Source of the DNA: Oceanospirillum sanctuarii
GTDB lineage: Bacteria; Pseudomonadota; Gammaproteobacteria; Pseudomonadales; Halomonadaceae
Assembly (NCBI RefSeq): GCF_002150805.1
Contig: NZ_MTBA01000009.1
Span: 52,349-116,348, forward strand
DNA length: 64,000 bases
Reading direction: 5' to 3'
A program made the translations under genes and the position numbers. Positions 9,481-18,772 of this stretch are shown piece after piece. Positions within the stretch are counted from its first letter, which is position 1; each line of letters begins with the position of its first letter. The notes under the pieces were generated by a model. The model searched no databases. It was not told the DNA's origin and saw only the letters and a program-made list of their open reading frames with translations.

Positions 9481-9984
9481 GTGTTGCATCTTATTAAGAA
9501 AATCACTCGTGTAAGTTTTATCCGTCTTTTCCTGATCCTGAGTTTAGGTCTTCTGGCCGCCTGTAGTGACAATGACGAAAGTAATGACAGCAAAATGGCC
9601 GATCACAGCGCTATGGGGTCTGACTCCATGGTAAAAGTAGAGCGCTGGTACACTCAGGAGATGGTGAATCAGGGCAAACCCCTGTATCAGGAAAACTGTG
9701 CTCAGTGTCATGGTGGTTTTGGTCAGGGAAATCCTGACTGGCGAAAACCTACTGAAGATGGTCGTTACCTGCCACCGCCGCTGAATGGCACAGGTCACGC
9801 CTGGCACCACCCGCTGGATCAGCTGCGCGGCGTGATCAAACATGGCCGTGGGCCGGATGTACCATCGGATATGCCTGCCTGGGGGCAGAAGTTGTCCGAC
9901 GAAGAGATCGACAGCGTGATCGCCTGGTTTCAGTCCCGCTGGCCGGATGAGATCTATCAGGCCTGGAGTCGTCCGAAGCACTAA
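9481..9984 (+). CDS. Mono-heme cytochrome c lipoprotein
   Basis: A lipoprotein signal peptide ends in LLAAC (lipobox), so the protein should be anchored to a membrane on the periplasmic side. One class I cytochrome c domain follows, with the heme motif CAQCH (bases about 9700-9714) and a distal Met in a DMPAW context. A His/Met-bearing stretch MADHSAMGSDSM lies between lipobox and heme domain and could bind copper; this is inference. The start is GTG 9481 with AGGA seven bases before it. The neighbours suggest a role in copper resistance or electron supply to a periplasmic oxidase. The partner is not in the window. Confidence 0.85.
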   Translation: MLHLIKKITRVSFIRLFLILSLGLLAACSDNDESNDSKMADHSAMGSDSMVKVERWYTQEMVNQGKPLYQENCAQCHGGFGQGNPDWRKPTEDGRYLPPPLNGTGHAWHHPLDQLRGVIKHGRGPDVPSDMPAWGQKLSDEEIDSVIAWFQSRWPDEIYQAWSRPKH

Positions 9985-10027
9985 ATTTGCCTCAGACAAT
10001 AGTTAAGGAAAATATTTTTGGCAGTGC

Positions 10028-10059
10028 TTGACCCTGTAGCTTACTACAGGGTTTAGAAT
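10028..10059 (+). promoter_or_regulatory. MerR-family promoter/operator driving copZ
   Basis: A -35 box TTGACC (10028-10033) and a -10 box TAGAAT (10054-10059) are 20 bases apart, longer than the normal 17. The gap is filled by the dyad ACCCTGTAG-N4-CTACAGGGT (10031-10052). This overlong spacer with a central dyad is the hallmark of promoters twisted open by MerR-family metal sensors (CueR, ZntR, CadR, PbrR). The arms look more like CadR/PbrR sites than the CueR consensus. No MerR gene is in the window. Confidence 0.85.
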
Positions 10060-10169
10060 GCAGTTATTGAGATCAGGTCATCAACGGAACCTGTTAAGCT
10101 GAATTTTAAATCTAAACCCTTTTCGTTAAACCGATAAAGCGAACTCTTTTAAGAACTAAGGTAGCGAAC

Positions 10170-10376
10170 ATGAGCAAAGAAGTGGTTATTACTCTGGAAG
10201 GTCTTTCCTGCAATGGTTGTGTGAACTCTGTGACCACCGCCCTGATGATGGTAGATGGTGTTGAACAAGCGGATGTGACCCTGTACGAAGCCCATGTCAC
10301 CGGCACCATGAAGGTTGAAGACCTGATTGATGCAGTGGAAGAAGCCGGTTTTGATGCGGAAGAAAAGAAAGCCTGA
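10170..10376 (+). CDS. copZ: Copper chaperone CopZ-like, heavy-metal-associated domain
   Basis: A 68-residue single HMA domain with the metal site LSCNGCV (the usual Met before the first Cys is Ser here: GLSCNGC). Such proteins carry Cu(I) in the cytoplasm to a P-type ATPase. It is preceded by a MerR-type promoter and followed by copA. The ribosome site AAGG is about ten bases upstream (TAAGGTAGCG). Other soft metals cannot be excluded because the operator is not the classic CueR type. Confidence 0.88.
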   Translation: MSKEVVITLEGLSCNGCVNSVTTALMMVDGVEQADVTLYEAHVTGTMKVEDLIDAVEEAGFDAEEKKA

Positions 10377-10459
10377 TTCTGACAGGTTTTTCGCACGATT
10401 TTTGATGGTACAGATTCCGGGAGGCTTCAGCCCCCCGGGGAACTTCTGTGCATCGTATC

Positions 10460-10491
10460 TGATCCGGCTTAGGCCGGATCAGTCATTTTTA
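10460..10491 (+). terminator. Terminator between copZ and copA
   Basis: The stem TGATCCGGC-TTAG-GCCGGATCA is followed by GTCATTTTT. It probably lets copZ be made in excess of copA, or separates two units; copA has no clear MerR-type promoter of its own nearby, so read-through is likely. Confidence 0.7.
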
Positions 10492-10539
10492 CCGGCTGAT
10501 ATTGGCGCCGAGCGCGGATAACAGCCAAAGGGAGGTTTT

Positions 10540-12831
10540 ATGTCTGAACAGGATAAAAACCAGCAGTCGCATGAATACCGTTTTGCCCTAAGGGGCATGC
10601 ACTGCGCCAGTTGTGTGCAGCAGGTACAGAGTGCGCTGGATCAGCTGGAAGGTATTGAGAAGGCCGACGTTAATCTGCCGGATCGTTCCGCCAGTGTGGC
10701 GACTTCGGTAGCGCCCGACAAAGTGATTGCGGCGGTAGAAGGTGCTGGTTTTGGCGCAACTCTGCTGGATGACAATTACGGTGAAGATGAGCGTCAGGCG
10801 GAAGAGCGTGCCCATTACCAGCAGCAGCTGAAGAAAACCTGGGCTGCGCTGGCGCTGGGTATTCCCTTGATGGCTATGATGTTCTGGGACGGCATGCCGA
10901 TGCTGAACAACGCCTCCGGGCAGATCTTCTGGCAGATTACCGGCCTTCTGACACTGGCGGTCATGGTTTATTCCGGCGGTCACTTCTATCAGGGCGCGTG
11001 GTCGGCGTTTAAAAATCACTACGCCAATATGGATACCCTGATCGCTTTGGGTACGGGGACTGCCTGGTTGTTCTCCATGCTGATCTCTTTCTGGCCGGAT
11101 CTGGTGCCGGAGCAGGCGCGCCACGTCTACTTTGAGGCCGCCGTCTTTATTATCGGTCTGGTGAATCTGGGGCAGGCGTTGGAAAGCCGTGCCCGTGGAC
11201 AGGCCTCTCAGGCGATCCGTAAGCTACTCAATCTGCAGCCGGAAACCGCCCGTCTGATCCGTAAGGAAGATGGCGAAGAGGTAGATATGCGCATCGAGTC
11301 GATTCAGAAGGGCGATATGATCCGAGTGCGACCCGGTGAAAAAATCCCGGTGGACGGCAAGGTGATGGAAGGTGAAACCCGGGTGGATGAGTCCATGCTC
11401 ACCGGTGAGCCGATGCCTGTGAGTAAAAAGAAAAAAGATGAAGTTACTGCCGGTACTCTGAATCAGAGCGGCACCATACGTATCCGCACCTTACGTGTCG
11501 GCAGCGATACCGCGCTGGCAAAAATTATCGATCAGGTGCGTCAGGCACAGAATGCCAAACCGGCGCTGGGTCGTCTGGCGGATAAGATTGCTGCGGTGTT
11601 CGTGCCTTCTGTACTGATTATCGCGGTGCTGACTGCACTCGCCTGGTTTAACTTCGGCCCTGAACCGGTATCGGCTTACATGCTGGTGACCACCATGACA
11701 GTACTGGTGATCGCCTGTCCTTGTGCGCTGGGTCTGGCAACGCCGATGTCCATTATGGTGGGCGTAGGTAAAGCTGCGGAACACGGTATTCTGATTCGCC
11801 GCGGTGATGCCCTGCAGCAAGCGGCGGAAGTGGATGTGGTGGTGCTGGATAAAACCGGTACCGTGACTCAGGGTCATCCTGAAGTAACGGATCTGGTGCT
11901 GCTGGATGCAGGTAAAGAACAGGGTTTAACCGAGCAGGATCTGCTCCGATATGCCGTCAGTCTTGAGGTTGCTTCTGAACACCCGCTGGCGCAGGCGATT
12001 GTTAATCGGGCTAAAACCGAAGGTATTGCTGTTCAGGAAGCAAAAGAGATTCAGCCGGTGGCAGGGCAAGGCATTCAGGGACAGTTTACTGGCGAAGGTT
12101 CTGATGTAAGCCAGCGCCTGCTGTTGGGTAACAGCGCTCTGATGCAGAGCTTTAAGCTGGAATTGAATTCAGCTGAGGCACAGATGCAGGCTTTGGCGGA
12201 ACAGGGTAAAACCCCTGTGCTGCTAGCTGTGGATGAAGCCGTGGTCGGTGTGTTGGCCATTGCCGATCCGGTGAAATCCGACTCTAAAGCCGCCATCGCG
12301 CGCCTGAAAAAGCAGGGCGTAAAAGTGATGATGCTCACCGGTGATAACCGTATTACCGCTCAGGCGGTGGCGAACGAAGTGGGCGTTGATCAGGTGATCG
12401 CCGAGGTGATGCCGGATCATAAGGCCGATGAGATCCGCAAGCTGCAGCAGCAGGGGCTCAAAGTCGCCATGGTGGGTGATGGCATCAACGATGCACCGGC
12501 GCTGGCTCAGGCTGATGTCGGTATGGCGATAGGTACAGGAACCGATATCGCCATTGAAAGTGCCGATCTGACTCTGATGCGCGGATCTCTGCAGGGTATC
12601 GCCGATGCCATGGAGATCTCCAAGCTGACGGTCAGCAATATCAAACAGAACCTGTTTGGTGCCTTTGTTTATAACAGCATTGGTATTCCGCTGGCGGCGG
12701 GTGTCTTGTTCCCGATCTTTGGCTGGTTGCTGAACCCGGCCTTTGCAGGAGCCGCTATGGCAATGTCCTCGGTAACGGTGGTGAGTAACGCTAACCGTCT
12801 TCGTCTGAAGAAGCTGTCGGCAGATGCATAA
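10540..12831 (+). CDS. copA: Copper-exporting P1B-type ATPase CopA
   Basis: CopA pumps Cu(I) out of the cytoplasm using ATP. Seen in order: one N-terminal HMA domain with GMHCASC (residues 19-25), membrane helices, the actuator motif TGEP, the P1B metal site CPC in the sixth helix (about residue 394), the phosphorylation motif DKTGT (about 437), an HP motif (SEHPLA) and [11 protein letters not shown] (about 645). Length 763. AGGGAGG lies eight bases before the ATG. The CPC site and helix layout fit the Cu(I)/Ag(I) group. The operon context includes CopZ upstream and a 29-residue membrane protein downstream. Confidence 0.95.
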   Translation: MSEQDKNQQSHEYRFALRGMHCASCVQQVQSALDQLEGIEKADVNLPDRSASVATSVAPDKVIAAVEGAGFGATLLDDNYGEDERQAEERAHYQQQLKKTWAALALGIPLMAMMFWDGMPMLNNASGQIFWQITGLLTLAVMVYSGGHFYQGAWSAFKNHYANMDTLIALGTGTAWLFSMLISFWPDLVPEQARHVYFEAAVFIIGLVNLGQALESRARGQASQAIRKLLNLQPETARLIRKEDGEEVDMRIESIQKGDMIRVRPGEKIPVDGKVMEGETRVDESMLTGEPMPVSKKKKDEVTAGTLNQSGTIRIRTLRVGSDTALAKIIDQVRQAQNAKPALGRLADKIAAVFVPSVLIIAVLTALAWFNFGPEPVSAYMLVTTMTVLVIACPCALGLATPMSIMVGVGKAAEHGILIRRGDALQQAAEVDVVVLDKTGTVTQGHPEVTDLVLLDAGKEQGLTEQDLLRYAVSLEVASEHPLAQAIVNRAKTEGIAVQEAKEIQPVAGQGIQGQFTGEGSDVSQRLLLGNSALMQSFKLELNSAEAQMQALAEQGKTPVLLAVDEAVVGVLAIADPVKSDSKAAIARLKKQGVKVMMLTGDNRITAQAVANEVGVDQVIAEVMPDHKADEIRKLQQQGLKVAMVGDGINDAPALAQADVGMAIGTGTDIAIESADLTLMRGSLQGIADAMEISKLTVSNIKQNLFGAFVYNSIGIPLAAGVLFPIFGWLLNPAFAGAAMAMSSVTVVSNANRLRLKKLSADA

Positions 12832-12836
12832 GCCTA

Positions 12837-12865
12837 TTATCAGCTGGCTTCTCGCCAGCTGATAA
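12837..12865 (+). repeat. Hairpin between copA and the 29-residue membrane protein
   Basis: Perfect 12-base arms, TTATCAGCTGGC and GCCAGCTGATAA, flank TTCTC. No T-run follows; instead a strong Shine-Dalgarno (GGAGGA) starts six bases later. It may stabilise the copA message or tune translation of the small downstream gene rather than end transcription. Confidence 0.6.
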
Positions 12866-12883
12866 ACCTTGGAGGAGCAGATA

Positions 12884-12973
12884 ATGAGTGTATTGGTAAA
12901 TCTAGCGGGTGTAGTGCTGATCGGATTGGTGATCTGGTGGTTCTGGCTGAAGCGGCCCAATTTAGGTCAATAG
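12884..12973 (+). CDS. 29-residue single-helix membrane protein after copA
   Basis: The reading frame encodes 29 residues, starting MSVLVNLAGVVLIGLVIWWFWL and ending KRPNLGQ. It is one transmembrane helix with a Trp-rich end and a basic cytoplasmic or periplasmic tail. It is preceded by an ideal GGAGGA ribosome site eight bases before the ATG and lies 52 bases after copA. This makes a real gene likely in spite of its size. Its helix resembles, in my memory, the N-terminal anchor of small cupredoxin-type copper proteins, so it may be a shortened relative; this cannot be proven here. Alternatives are a CcoS-like or ATPase-modulating peptide. Confidence 0.65.
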   Translation: MSVLVNLAGVVLIGLVIWWFWLKRPNLGQ

Positions 12974-12985
12974 CTTAAGCAACGA

Positions 12986-13015
12986 TAAAAAAAACGGGAG
13001 CCGCTTGGCTCCCGT
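12986..13015 (-). terminator. Terminator of the sulfide:quinone oxidoreductase gene
   Basis: The stem ACGGGAGCC-N4-GGCTCCCGT (12994-13015) is followed, on the minus strand, by eight T. The T-run lies only on that side, so it serves the minus-strand gene ending at 13098. It may also slow plus-strand transcription from the copper block. Confidence 0.85.
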
Positions 13016-13097
13016 GTCCTATCTGTTATATCAGGCTACCTCAGTTAAAGGTTACCTGAATAAACGGACCAGCAGAGTTCTATGCTGTTCGTTAGCG

Positions 13098-14369
13098 CTA
13101 TTTCAGGCGCTCGACACCGATCATTTTGAGGATCTGTTTCTCGTAGAACGGCTCGGGATTACCGGTCTTCATCTTACGGATGAAGTACTTCTCAAAGGCG
13201 ACCTTCGCCAGATGCACCCATTTACCCTTCTTAAACCAGTTGACGTTGCGCGGTGGAATCTGTGGCAGTGCGACAAAGGCGGCACCGGTATCACCCATAT
13301 CCGCCAGACAGATGGCGTTCCAGGTGGCGTGAGCTTCTGGTTCTTCGCCTTTCAGTACCGCATCCAGGTTTTCAACAATAGCGGTTACCATGGACTCAAT
13401 CATATAGCCGGTTTTAGGCACACCTGTAGGCACTGGAGTAGCTTCGGTTGGTGCGATGGCGATACAGACACCTGCTGACCAGATGTTGTCGTATTTCGGG
13501 CTGCGCTGATGATCATCAACGATGACAAAGCCACGCGGATTGCAGAGATCCGGTACGTTAGCCACACAATCCACACCTTTAAACGCTGGTAGCATCATGG
13601 AGTGCTTGAACGGCAGCTCGTGCTGTTTGATCACCTCACCACTGTCGTTGTGCTCGTCCACATACATCATGCCCTCTTCCACTTTGGACACCTTGGCGTT
13701 GCAGATCCACTTGATGTGATGCATGCGCAGGTCGGATTCGAGCATGGATTTGGAGTCACCAACACCGCCTAAGCCCAGATGGCCGATATAGGGTTCGCTG
13801 GTGACAAAGGTCATGGGGACTTTGTCGCGGATTTTCCGGTTCTGCAGCTCTTTGTTCAGAATAAAGGCGTATTCGTAGGCGGGACCAAAGCAGCTGGCGC
13901 CTGCCATAGCACCAACGACAACAGGCCCCGGTTCTTCACAAAGTGCTTTAAAGTTTTCGAAGGAATCCAGTGCATGAGGCAGGGAGCAGACGGACTGGGT
14001 ATGGCCGCCATGGGGACCCGCGCCTTCCACTTCATCAAAGGCCAGTTTAGGCCCGGTCATAATCAGAAGATGGTCGTAGCTAATGGTCTCACCATCAGCC
14101 AGCGTCAGGCTGTTGCTCTCAGGACTGATAGCATCCACCGCCTGCGGGATAAAGTTAATGTTGTGCTTTTGCAGATGGGGGGCGATTTTGAAGCTGATCT
14201 CTTCCGAGTCCCGCCAGCCGACAGCAACCCAGGGGTTGGAGGGGACAAACTGAAAGTAGTCCCGTTCGTTGATGACGGTGATTTCGTGGGATTTATCGAG
14301 CTTGTGACGTAACTCGTACGCCGCTGCCATGCCGCCGGTGCCGGCACCGAGCACTACTACATGAGCCAT
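13098..14369 (-). CDS. sqr: Sulfide:quinone oxidoreductase
   Basis: This FAD enzyme oxidises sulfide on the membrane surface and passes electrons to quinone. The N-terminal FAD loop is VVLGAGTGGMAAAYEL. The three redox cysteines of true SQR are present at Cys128 (VCSLPHA), Cys160 (GASCFGP) and Cys354 (NAICLAD), matching by spacing the well-studied Acidithiobacillus enzyme. This separates it from the related NADH dehydrogenases and from two-cysteine relatives. Length 423. The C-terminal amphipathic region (FKKGKWVHLAKVAFEKYFIRKM) fits membrane attachment. GGAGGCC lies seven bases before the start. No persulfide dioxygenase or rhodanese gene is adjacent. A palindrome upstream is a candidate operator. 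Confidence 0.92.
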   Translation of the reverse strand: MAHVVVLGAGTGGMAAAYELRHKLDKSHEITVINERDYFQFVPSNPWVAVGWRDSEEISFKIAPHLQKHNINFIPQAVDAISPESNSLTLADGETISYDHLLIMTGPKLAFDEVEGAGPHGGHTQSVCSLPHALDSFENFKALCEEPGPVVVGAMAGASCFGPAYEYAFILNKELQNRKIRDKVPMTFVTSEPYIGHLGLGGVGDSKSMLESDLRMHHIKWICNAKVSKVEEGMMYVDEHNDSGEVIKQHELPFKHSMMLPAFKGVDCVANVPDLCNPRGFVIVDDHQRSPKYDNIWSAGVCIAIAPTEATPVPTGVPKTGYMIESMVTAIVENLDAVLKGEEPEAHATWNAICLADMGDTGAAFVALPQIPPRNVNWFKKGKWVHLAKVAFEKYFIRKMKTGNPEPFYEKQILKMIGVERLK

Positions 14370-14435
14370 CGCAGGCCTCCTTGGGGGGAGTGGATTGTTA
14401 TTGTGTTATAAGCCTGCGATCTATCTTAGTTACTT

Positions 14436-14452
14436 TTTGCTATATTAGCAAA
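14436..14452 (-). promoter_or_regulatory. Candidate operator upstream of sqr
   Basis: The inverted repeat TTTGCTA-TAT-TAGCAAA lies 67 bases upstream of the sqr start in an AT-rich stretch. Sulfide-responsive ArsR-type repressors control sqr in several bacteria, and a symmetric site here would fit. The sequence does not match a consensus I can name. Confidence 0.4.
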
Positions 14453-14489
14453 GATAAAATTAGATAGCTTTGAATTTGTGTTTCAGAGC

Positions 14490-15128
14490 TTAGTCCTTCT
14501 GATATCGGTCGCCCCAAACCTCTTTCAGACGCTGATCCCGGCCACAGCTGTTGCGGTAGAAGGTGTAGCGGATCGGATTTTTCATGTAGTAATCCTGATG
14601 ATAATCCTCGGCTGGATAAAAGGTGGTAGCGGGCTTAATCTCGGTCTGGATATGCTTCTTAAAGCCCTGCTGCACTTGCTCTTTGCTGGCTTTCGCTAAA
14701 CGGGATTGCTCTTCGTTCATAGGGTAGATACCGGAGCGATACTGGGAGCCGGTATCACAGAACTGACGATTGATGGCAAAGGGGTCGATATTGAGCCAGA
14801 ACACATCCAGCAGGGTCTGGTAGCTGACAATATCCGGGTCGTAGGTCACTTCTACAGCTTCAGTGTGACCGGTAACGCCTGCTGATACTTCACGGTATGT
14901 TGGATTTTTTTTGTGGCCATCGGTATAGCCGGATGTGGTGCTGATCACGCCATCCAGTTCGTCGAAAGGCGGTTCCATACACCAGAAACAGCCACCGGCA
15001 AAAATGGCTCTGGCTTCTTTAGCTTCACTCAGGGGGCTGAACAGAATGGACACCAGAAGAAGTACACTGGTTAGCAGCGATAAAAGAGAAATCTTTAGCG
15101 TTTGAGATAAGGGATGAAGGTTGTTCAT
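14490..15128 (-). CDS. msrA: Exported peptide-methionine (S)-S-oxide reductase MsrA
   Basis: MsrA reduces methionine S-sulfoxide in proteins. The active site GCFWCME is intact, as are the TSGYTDGHKKNPTY and TGHTEAVEVTYDP segments and the C-terminal EDYHQDYY. An N-terminal hydrophobic stretch (ISLLSLLTSVLLLVSILF) ending before SEAKEA marks export, so this copy should repair envelope proteins. The ATG at 15128 follows AAAGGAG seven bases upstream. It lies between sqr and a hybrid kinase on the same strand. No msrB is next to it. The reducing partner in the periplasm is unknown. Confidence 0.93.
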   Translation of the reverse strand: MNNLHPLSQTLKISLLSLLTSVLLLVSILFSPLSEAKEARAIFAGGCFWCMEPPFDELDGVISTTSGYTDGHKKNPTYREVSAGVTGHTEAVEVTYDPDIVSYQTLLDVFWLNIDPFAINRQFCDTGSQYRSGIYPMNEEQSRLAKASKEQVQQGFKKHIQTEIKPATTFYPAEDYHQDYYMKNPIRYTFYRNSCGRDQRLKEVWGDRYQKD

Positions 15129-15238
15129 TGAGATACTCCTTTCGTTTCCAAGAAATACGCAGGAGCTTCGCTGCCGGATTCATTTTGACCGGAAACCGGT
15201 CGGAATAGGTGAACAGACAGCTTGGTGGAGGTGCTGCT

Positions 15239-17083
15239 TCAGATCCGGAACTGATACCAGCGTTCAAGAGCCTGTTTCAGCAGTCGGGTGTCCAGAGGTT
15301 TGGCCAGAAAGTCCTGCATACCGGCCTGCAGGCAGCTTTGACGATCCACCTCCATAACATTGGCGGTCAGGGCAACCATCGGTGTTGTTTTGTTTGGAGT
15401 CTCTTCCTGGCGTAGCTTCTTGCAGCAGGTGATGCCATCCATCACCGGCATCTGGCAATCCATGATGATCAGACCGTACTGACGGCTACGGCACATATCC
15501 AGAGCGATCTGACCATTTTCAGCATGCTCTGTTTGGTAGCCGAGTTTTTTCAGAATGGCGATAACCAGTTTTGCATTCACCTGATTGTCTTCAACCACCA
15601 GAATCAGCTGCTTGCCATCCGGGGTTTCAGGTTGGGTCTGAACGCTTGGTTTTTGTGTTTTTTTCAGTTGCTCGGGATCGACTTTAACCGGAATCCGGAA
15701 CCAGAAAACGGACCCTTTGCCCGGCTGGCTGCGAACACCAATTTCGCCATCCATCGCTTCAATAATTTCACGACAGAGAGACAGACCAAGGCCGCTGCCA
15801 CCGTAATTGCGGGTGGTGGAACTGTCAGCCTGAGTAAAGGGATCGAACAGGTGTTTTTGTACATCTAATGGGATGCCGATACCGCTGTCTTCAATCTCAA
15901 TCAGAATATTCTGACGGATAAAACCCGTGGCATCGGGTTCAGAAAATTGCTCATCCGCTTCATTACGGATTCTGAGTGCAAGGCCGCCTTTTTCGGTGAA
16001 CTTAACTGCGTTGCCCAGTAGATTGATCATCACCTGTTGCAGACGGAGGGGGTCTGAGAGCACTTCTTTTGGCAGATCCGGCTCTACATCCAGATGAAAG
16101 CGCAGCTGTTTACGTGTCAGTGATGCATTGATCACCGAGCGGGCACTCTGAGCGCAGGCAACCAGATCCAGTGACTTCTGTTCAATCGGCATCTTTTTCT
16201 GCTGCAGTCGGGACAGATCAAGAATGTTGTTGATCAGATTCAGCAGAGCGTTACCGGATGCGGTGATATCGTCCAGAAGTGAGGCGGTAGAAGGTGCCCG
16301 TTGCAGATCTTCCTCAAGGCGAAGTAATTCAACTGAACCGAGAATACCGTTAAGGGGCGTTCGGATCTCATGGCTCATATTGGACAGGAAGTCGCTCTTA
16401 CTACGGTTAGCGGCCTCGGCTTTTAATGCCAGTTGCTGATTGCGGCGCAGTTCAAGATAGTTGATCAGGGTAAAGATGACGGCGACAACGAGGATACTGA
16501 TCAGCAGGAAAACCACCCAACGGTAATTTTCCTGAACCTTCAGTGCAAAGCGGCTTTCGGTTTCAGAAATGGCGGAGGCGATGGTTCGCGACGAATGCAT
16601 AAAGCGGGGAATAAAGCCCTGCATACGCTCGATATAGCCATTGGCTTGCTCCGGTGTCAGAGTGTCTAACTGATCTTCAAGTTCAATCAGGATTGCCTGA
16701 AGACGATCCACTTCTGCCAGGATATCTCTGTCGAGTTGTTCGATCAGCTGACGGGTTGCGCCCTTGCTGACGACGTTGATCCTGCTCCAGAGGATCTCCA
16801 TTCGGAAATTAACTTCATCCAGCTGTGCGGCATCATTCCGGGCAACGTAGCTGTTTAGTTCGTTGACCAGACGCAGCAGTTCCACCTCGATGCGGGTACT
16901 GTTCCAGTAGCGCTCATCTTTGGTGAGCATAGAGAACTCATCGATCTCCTGCTCCAGCCTTAAAAGAGAACTGGCAATAAAGAAGACCAATACGATCAGA
17001 CTTAGTGCCAGTACTACCGGCTTGATCAGACCCGAACGCTTCGAAGACACCGCTTTGGATTCTCCCTGAAATGGATTCCGCAA
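15239..17083 (-). CDS. Membrane hybrid sensor histidine kinase
   Basis: Two membrane helices (residues about 22-42 and 190-212) enclose a helical periplasmic sensor of about 145 residues. No HAMP is obvious. Next come HisKA with the phosphorylated His in [12 protein letters not shown], a HATPase domain ([16 protein letters not shown]), and a C-terminal receiver ([11 protein letters not shown], phosphate acceptor Asp in [10 protein letters not shown], Lys in LAKPLD). Such kinases usually need a separate Hpt protein; none is seen here. The frame opens with TTG 17083 abutting the stop of the gene before it. A GTG at 17050 with GGGAGAA upstream is an attractive alternative. It forms an operon with the molybdopterin-fold protein upstream. 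Confidence 0.9.
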   Translation of the reverse strand: MRNPFQGESKAVSSKRSGLIKPVVLALSLIVLVFFIASSLLRLEQEIDEFSMLTKDERYWNSTRIEVELLRLVNELNSYVARNDAAQLDEVNFRMEILWSRINVVSKGATRQLIEQLDRDILAEVDRLQAILIELEDQLDTLTPEQANGYIERMQGFIPRFMHSSRTIASAISETESRFALKVQENYRWVVFLLISILVVAVIFTLINYLELRRNQQLALKAEAANRSKSDFLSNMSHEIRTPLNGILGSVELLRLEEDLQRAPSTASLLDDITASGNALLNLINNILDLSRLQQKKMPIEQKSLDLVACAQSARSVINASLTRKQLRFHLDVEPDLPKEVLSDPLRLQQVMINLLGNAVKFTEKGGLALRIRNEADEQFSEPDATGFIRQNILIEIEDSGIGIPLDVQKHLFDPFTQADSSTTRNYGGSGLGLSLCREIIEAMDGEIGVRSQPGKGSVFWFRIPVKVDPEQLKKTQKPSVQTQPETPDGKQLILVVEDNQVNAKLVIAILKKLGYQTEHAENGQIALDMCRSRQYGLIIMDCQMPVMDGITCCKKLRQEETPNKTTPMVALTANVMEVDRQSCLQAGMQDFLAKPLDTRLLKQALERWYQFRI

Positions 17084-17599
17084 TTAATGCAATACGATGG
17101 TTTTAAGCTGCCAGATCGAATGAGCCTGAAACGGAGGAATATTGATTTCAGGTTGGTCGGAGAAAGGATAAAGCACCCAAAGAGGGCCTTTGTCTCTGAT
17201 ACGCATTTTCTTTCCATCCATGGCATATGCGATAAAGGCGTTATGTTTGATCAGGGTATCAACATCCACCTCAATAGAGTAATCGTTCAGGGCAATCATA
17301 GTCACTTTCTTGCCCGCTGTCTCTACGTTCAGTTTTGCCATCAGGTCCTTGAAAAGCACGGAAGAAAAGGTATGGCGTTTATCTGTCCAGATGGTTTCAG
17401 TGCTCACTTCATTGGCCGGCATAGCCTCAAGATCAGCCAGCGTCAGAGATACCGTCTGATCAGGTCCTTCAACGGTAAGAACAGGACGTTGCGCCCATGC
17501 TGAAAAAGTTGTCAGCAGTAGGGTAAGCATCAATAGTGCTTTCAGCAGGAAAGCATTATCTGATCTTAGGGCCGATACCTGTGCCTGAGTCGTAAACAT
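17084..17599 (-). CDS. Exported molybdopterin-oxidoreductase-fold protein without cofactor Cys
   Basis: A 171-residue exported protein (signal peptide ending SAWAQ). The rest resembles the sulfite-oxidase type molybdopterin-binding fold as found in small stand-alone proteins: a LTLADLEAMP segment, FSSVLFKDLM, IALNDYSIEVDVD, MRIRDKGPLWVLYPF. It has no cysteine at all, so the Cys that ligates molybdenum in true enzymes is missing and catalysis is unlikely. The gene abuts the hybrid kinase (stop at 17084, kinase frame from 17083). I infer that it is a periplasmic ligand-binding partner of that kinase. The ATG at 17599 follows GGGAGC. Confidence 0.75.
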   Translation of the reverse strand: MFTTQAQVSALRSDNAFLLKALLMLTLLLTTFSAWAQRPVLTVEGPDQTVSLTLADLEAMPANEVSTETIWTDKRHTFSSVLFKDLMAKLNVETAGKKVTMIALNDYSIEVDVDTLIKHNAFIAYAMDGKKMRIRDKGPLWVLYPFSDQPEINIPPFQAHSIWQLKTIVLH

Positions 17600-17767
17600 A
17601 GTGAGCTCCCGTCTAAGAGTTTACATACCATAAAGTGCTTATAAAATATTTGTTTATAATAGCGACTTATGGGTCATCCCGTCATCTTTAATTAAAGCAG
17701 AAATTTGCCTGATGTCAGTGAATCCTGACTAAAAGCTGTTATCAGTTTGCTGGCAGAATGCAGAGAC

Positions 17768-17804
17768 AAAAAAACCGGCCACTGCTGATGCAGAGGCCGG
17801 TTTG
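17768..17804 (-). terminator. Terminator after sodB
   Basis: Arms AAACCGGCC and GGCCGGTTT flank a 14-base loop. On the minus strand a run of seven T follows, 25 bases beyond the sodB stop. Confidence 0.88.
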
Positions 17805-17829
17805 AGTATTCAGAAGAATACTGTGGGGA

Positions 17830-18414
17830 TTATGCTGCGAAGTTAGCCGCTGCAAATTCCCAGTTCGCCAGAGCCCAGAAACCGTTCAGGTAGTTAGGGC
17901 GCACGTTGCGATAGTCGATGTAGTACGCGTGTTCCCACAGGTCTACAGTCAGCAGAGCAGTCTGACCCGCAGTCATTGGGCAGCCAGCGTTGCTGGTGTT
18001 AACGATTTCCAGAGAACCGTCAGCGTTCTTAACCAGCCAGGTCCAGCTGGAACCGAAGTTGTTTACCGCTTTGTCGTTGAATTCAGTCTGGAACGCTTCG
18101 AAAGAACCCCACTTAGCGTTGATCGCGTCAGCCAGAGCGCCAGTTGGCTGGCCGCCACCGTTTGGAGACAGGCTGTTCCAGTAGAAAGTGTGGTTCCAGA
18201 TCTGTGCAGCGTTATTGAAAACAGGCCCCGCTGGAGCTGCTTTGATGATCTCTTCCAGAGTTTTACCTTCAAACTCAGTACCCGGAACCAGACCGTTCAG
18301 TTTGTCCACGTAAGTGTTGTGGTGTTTACCGTGGTGGAATTCCAGAGTTTCAGCAGAGATGTGTGGCTCAAGTGCTGATTTGTCATACGGCAGTGCAGGT
18401 AATTCAAATGCCAT
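17830..18414 (-). CDS. sodB: Iron superoxide dismutase
   Basis: SodB converts superoxide to oxygen and peroxide in the cytoplasm. The metal ligands are visible in the N-terminal [10 protein letters not shown] and [10 protein letters not shown] segments and in the C-terminal [13 protein letters not shown]. The Ala-Gln pair in [10 protein letters not shown] favours the iron form. The ATG at 18414 ([11 protein letters not shown]) is chosen because GGAG lies nine bases upstream; an ATG at 18432 would add six unlikely residues. Length 194, normal for the family. It stands alone with a terminator. Confidence 0.96.
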   Translation of the reverse strand: MAFELPALPYDKSALEPHISAETLEFHHGKHHNTYVDKLNGLVPGTEFEGKTLEEIIKAAPAGPVFNNAAQIWNHTFYWNSLSPNGGGQPTGALADAINAKWGSFEAFQTEFNDKAVNNFGSSWTWLVKNADGSLEIVNTSNAGCPMTAGQTALLTVDLWEHAYYIDYRNVRPNYLNGFWALANWEFAAANFAA

Positions 18415-18772
18415 GGTTGTTTTCTCCATCAACTCACGTCAAAAAAGTATGAAGTTATCTAAAAGCGACACTTCGACCATTATTTATTCAGATTTGAATG
18501 ACCTCTTGTTTACAGGCTCAAAAGGTCTATCTGTATTTGAAGTGCGTGAATAATAGCACTTCATTTGCAGGGTTTCTATTTCTGAGTAGAACAGTTGGAT
18601 ATTATTTATTGATCAAAAGTTCCGAAAAGTCAGGCTACATTAGCAAGTGGCGCATTTATTTCCGATACGCAATGTAATAGTCTTACCGGCAGCCTGCAAA
18701 AGAAAATGCACAGGTAAAACTGCATTTGGCGATTACGCTTTAATCTAAAGAAAACGGACCCGGATTCTAAAC
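18415..18772. other. 358-base divergent promoter region of sodB and the coiled-coil gene
   Basis: No gene is supported. It contains an inverted repeat TGAAGTGC-N10-GCACTTCA at 18538-18563, which could be an operator or a hairpin in a plus-strand leader. The rest is AT-rich and should hold both promoters. Iron control of sodB is common in relatives, but I cannot identify a Fur box. Confidence 0.4.
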
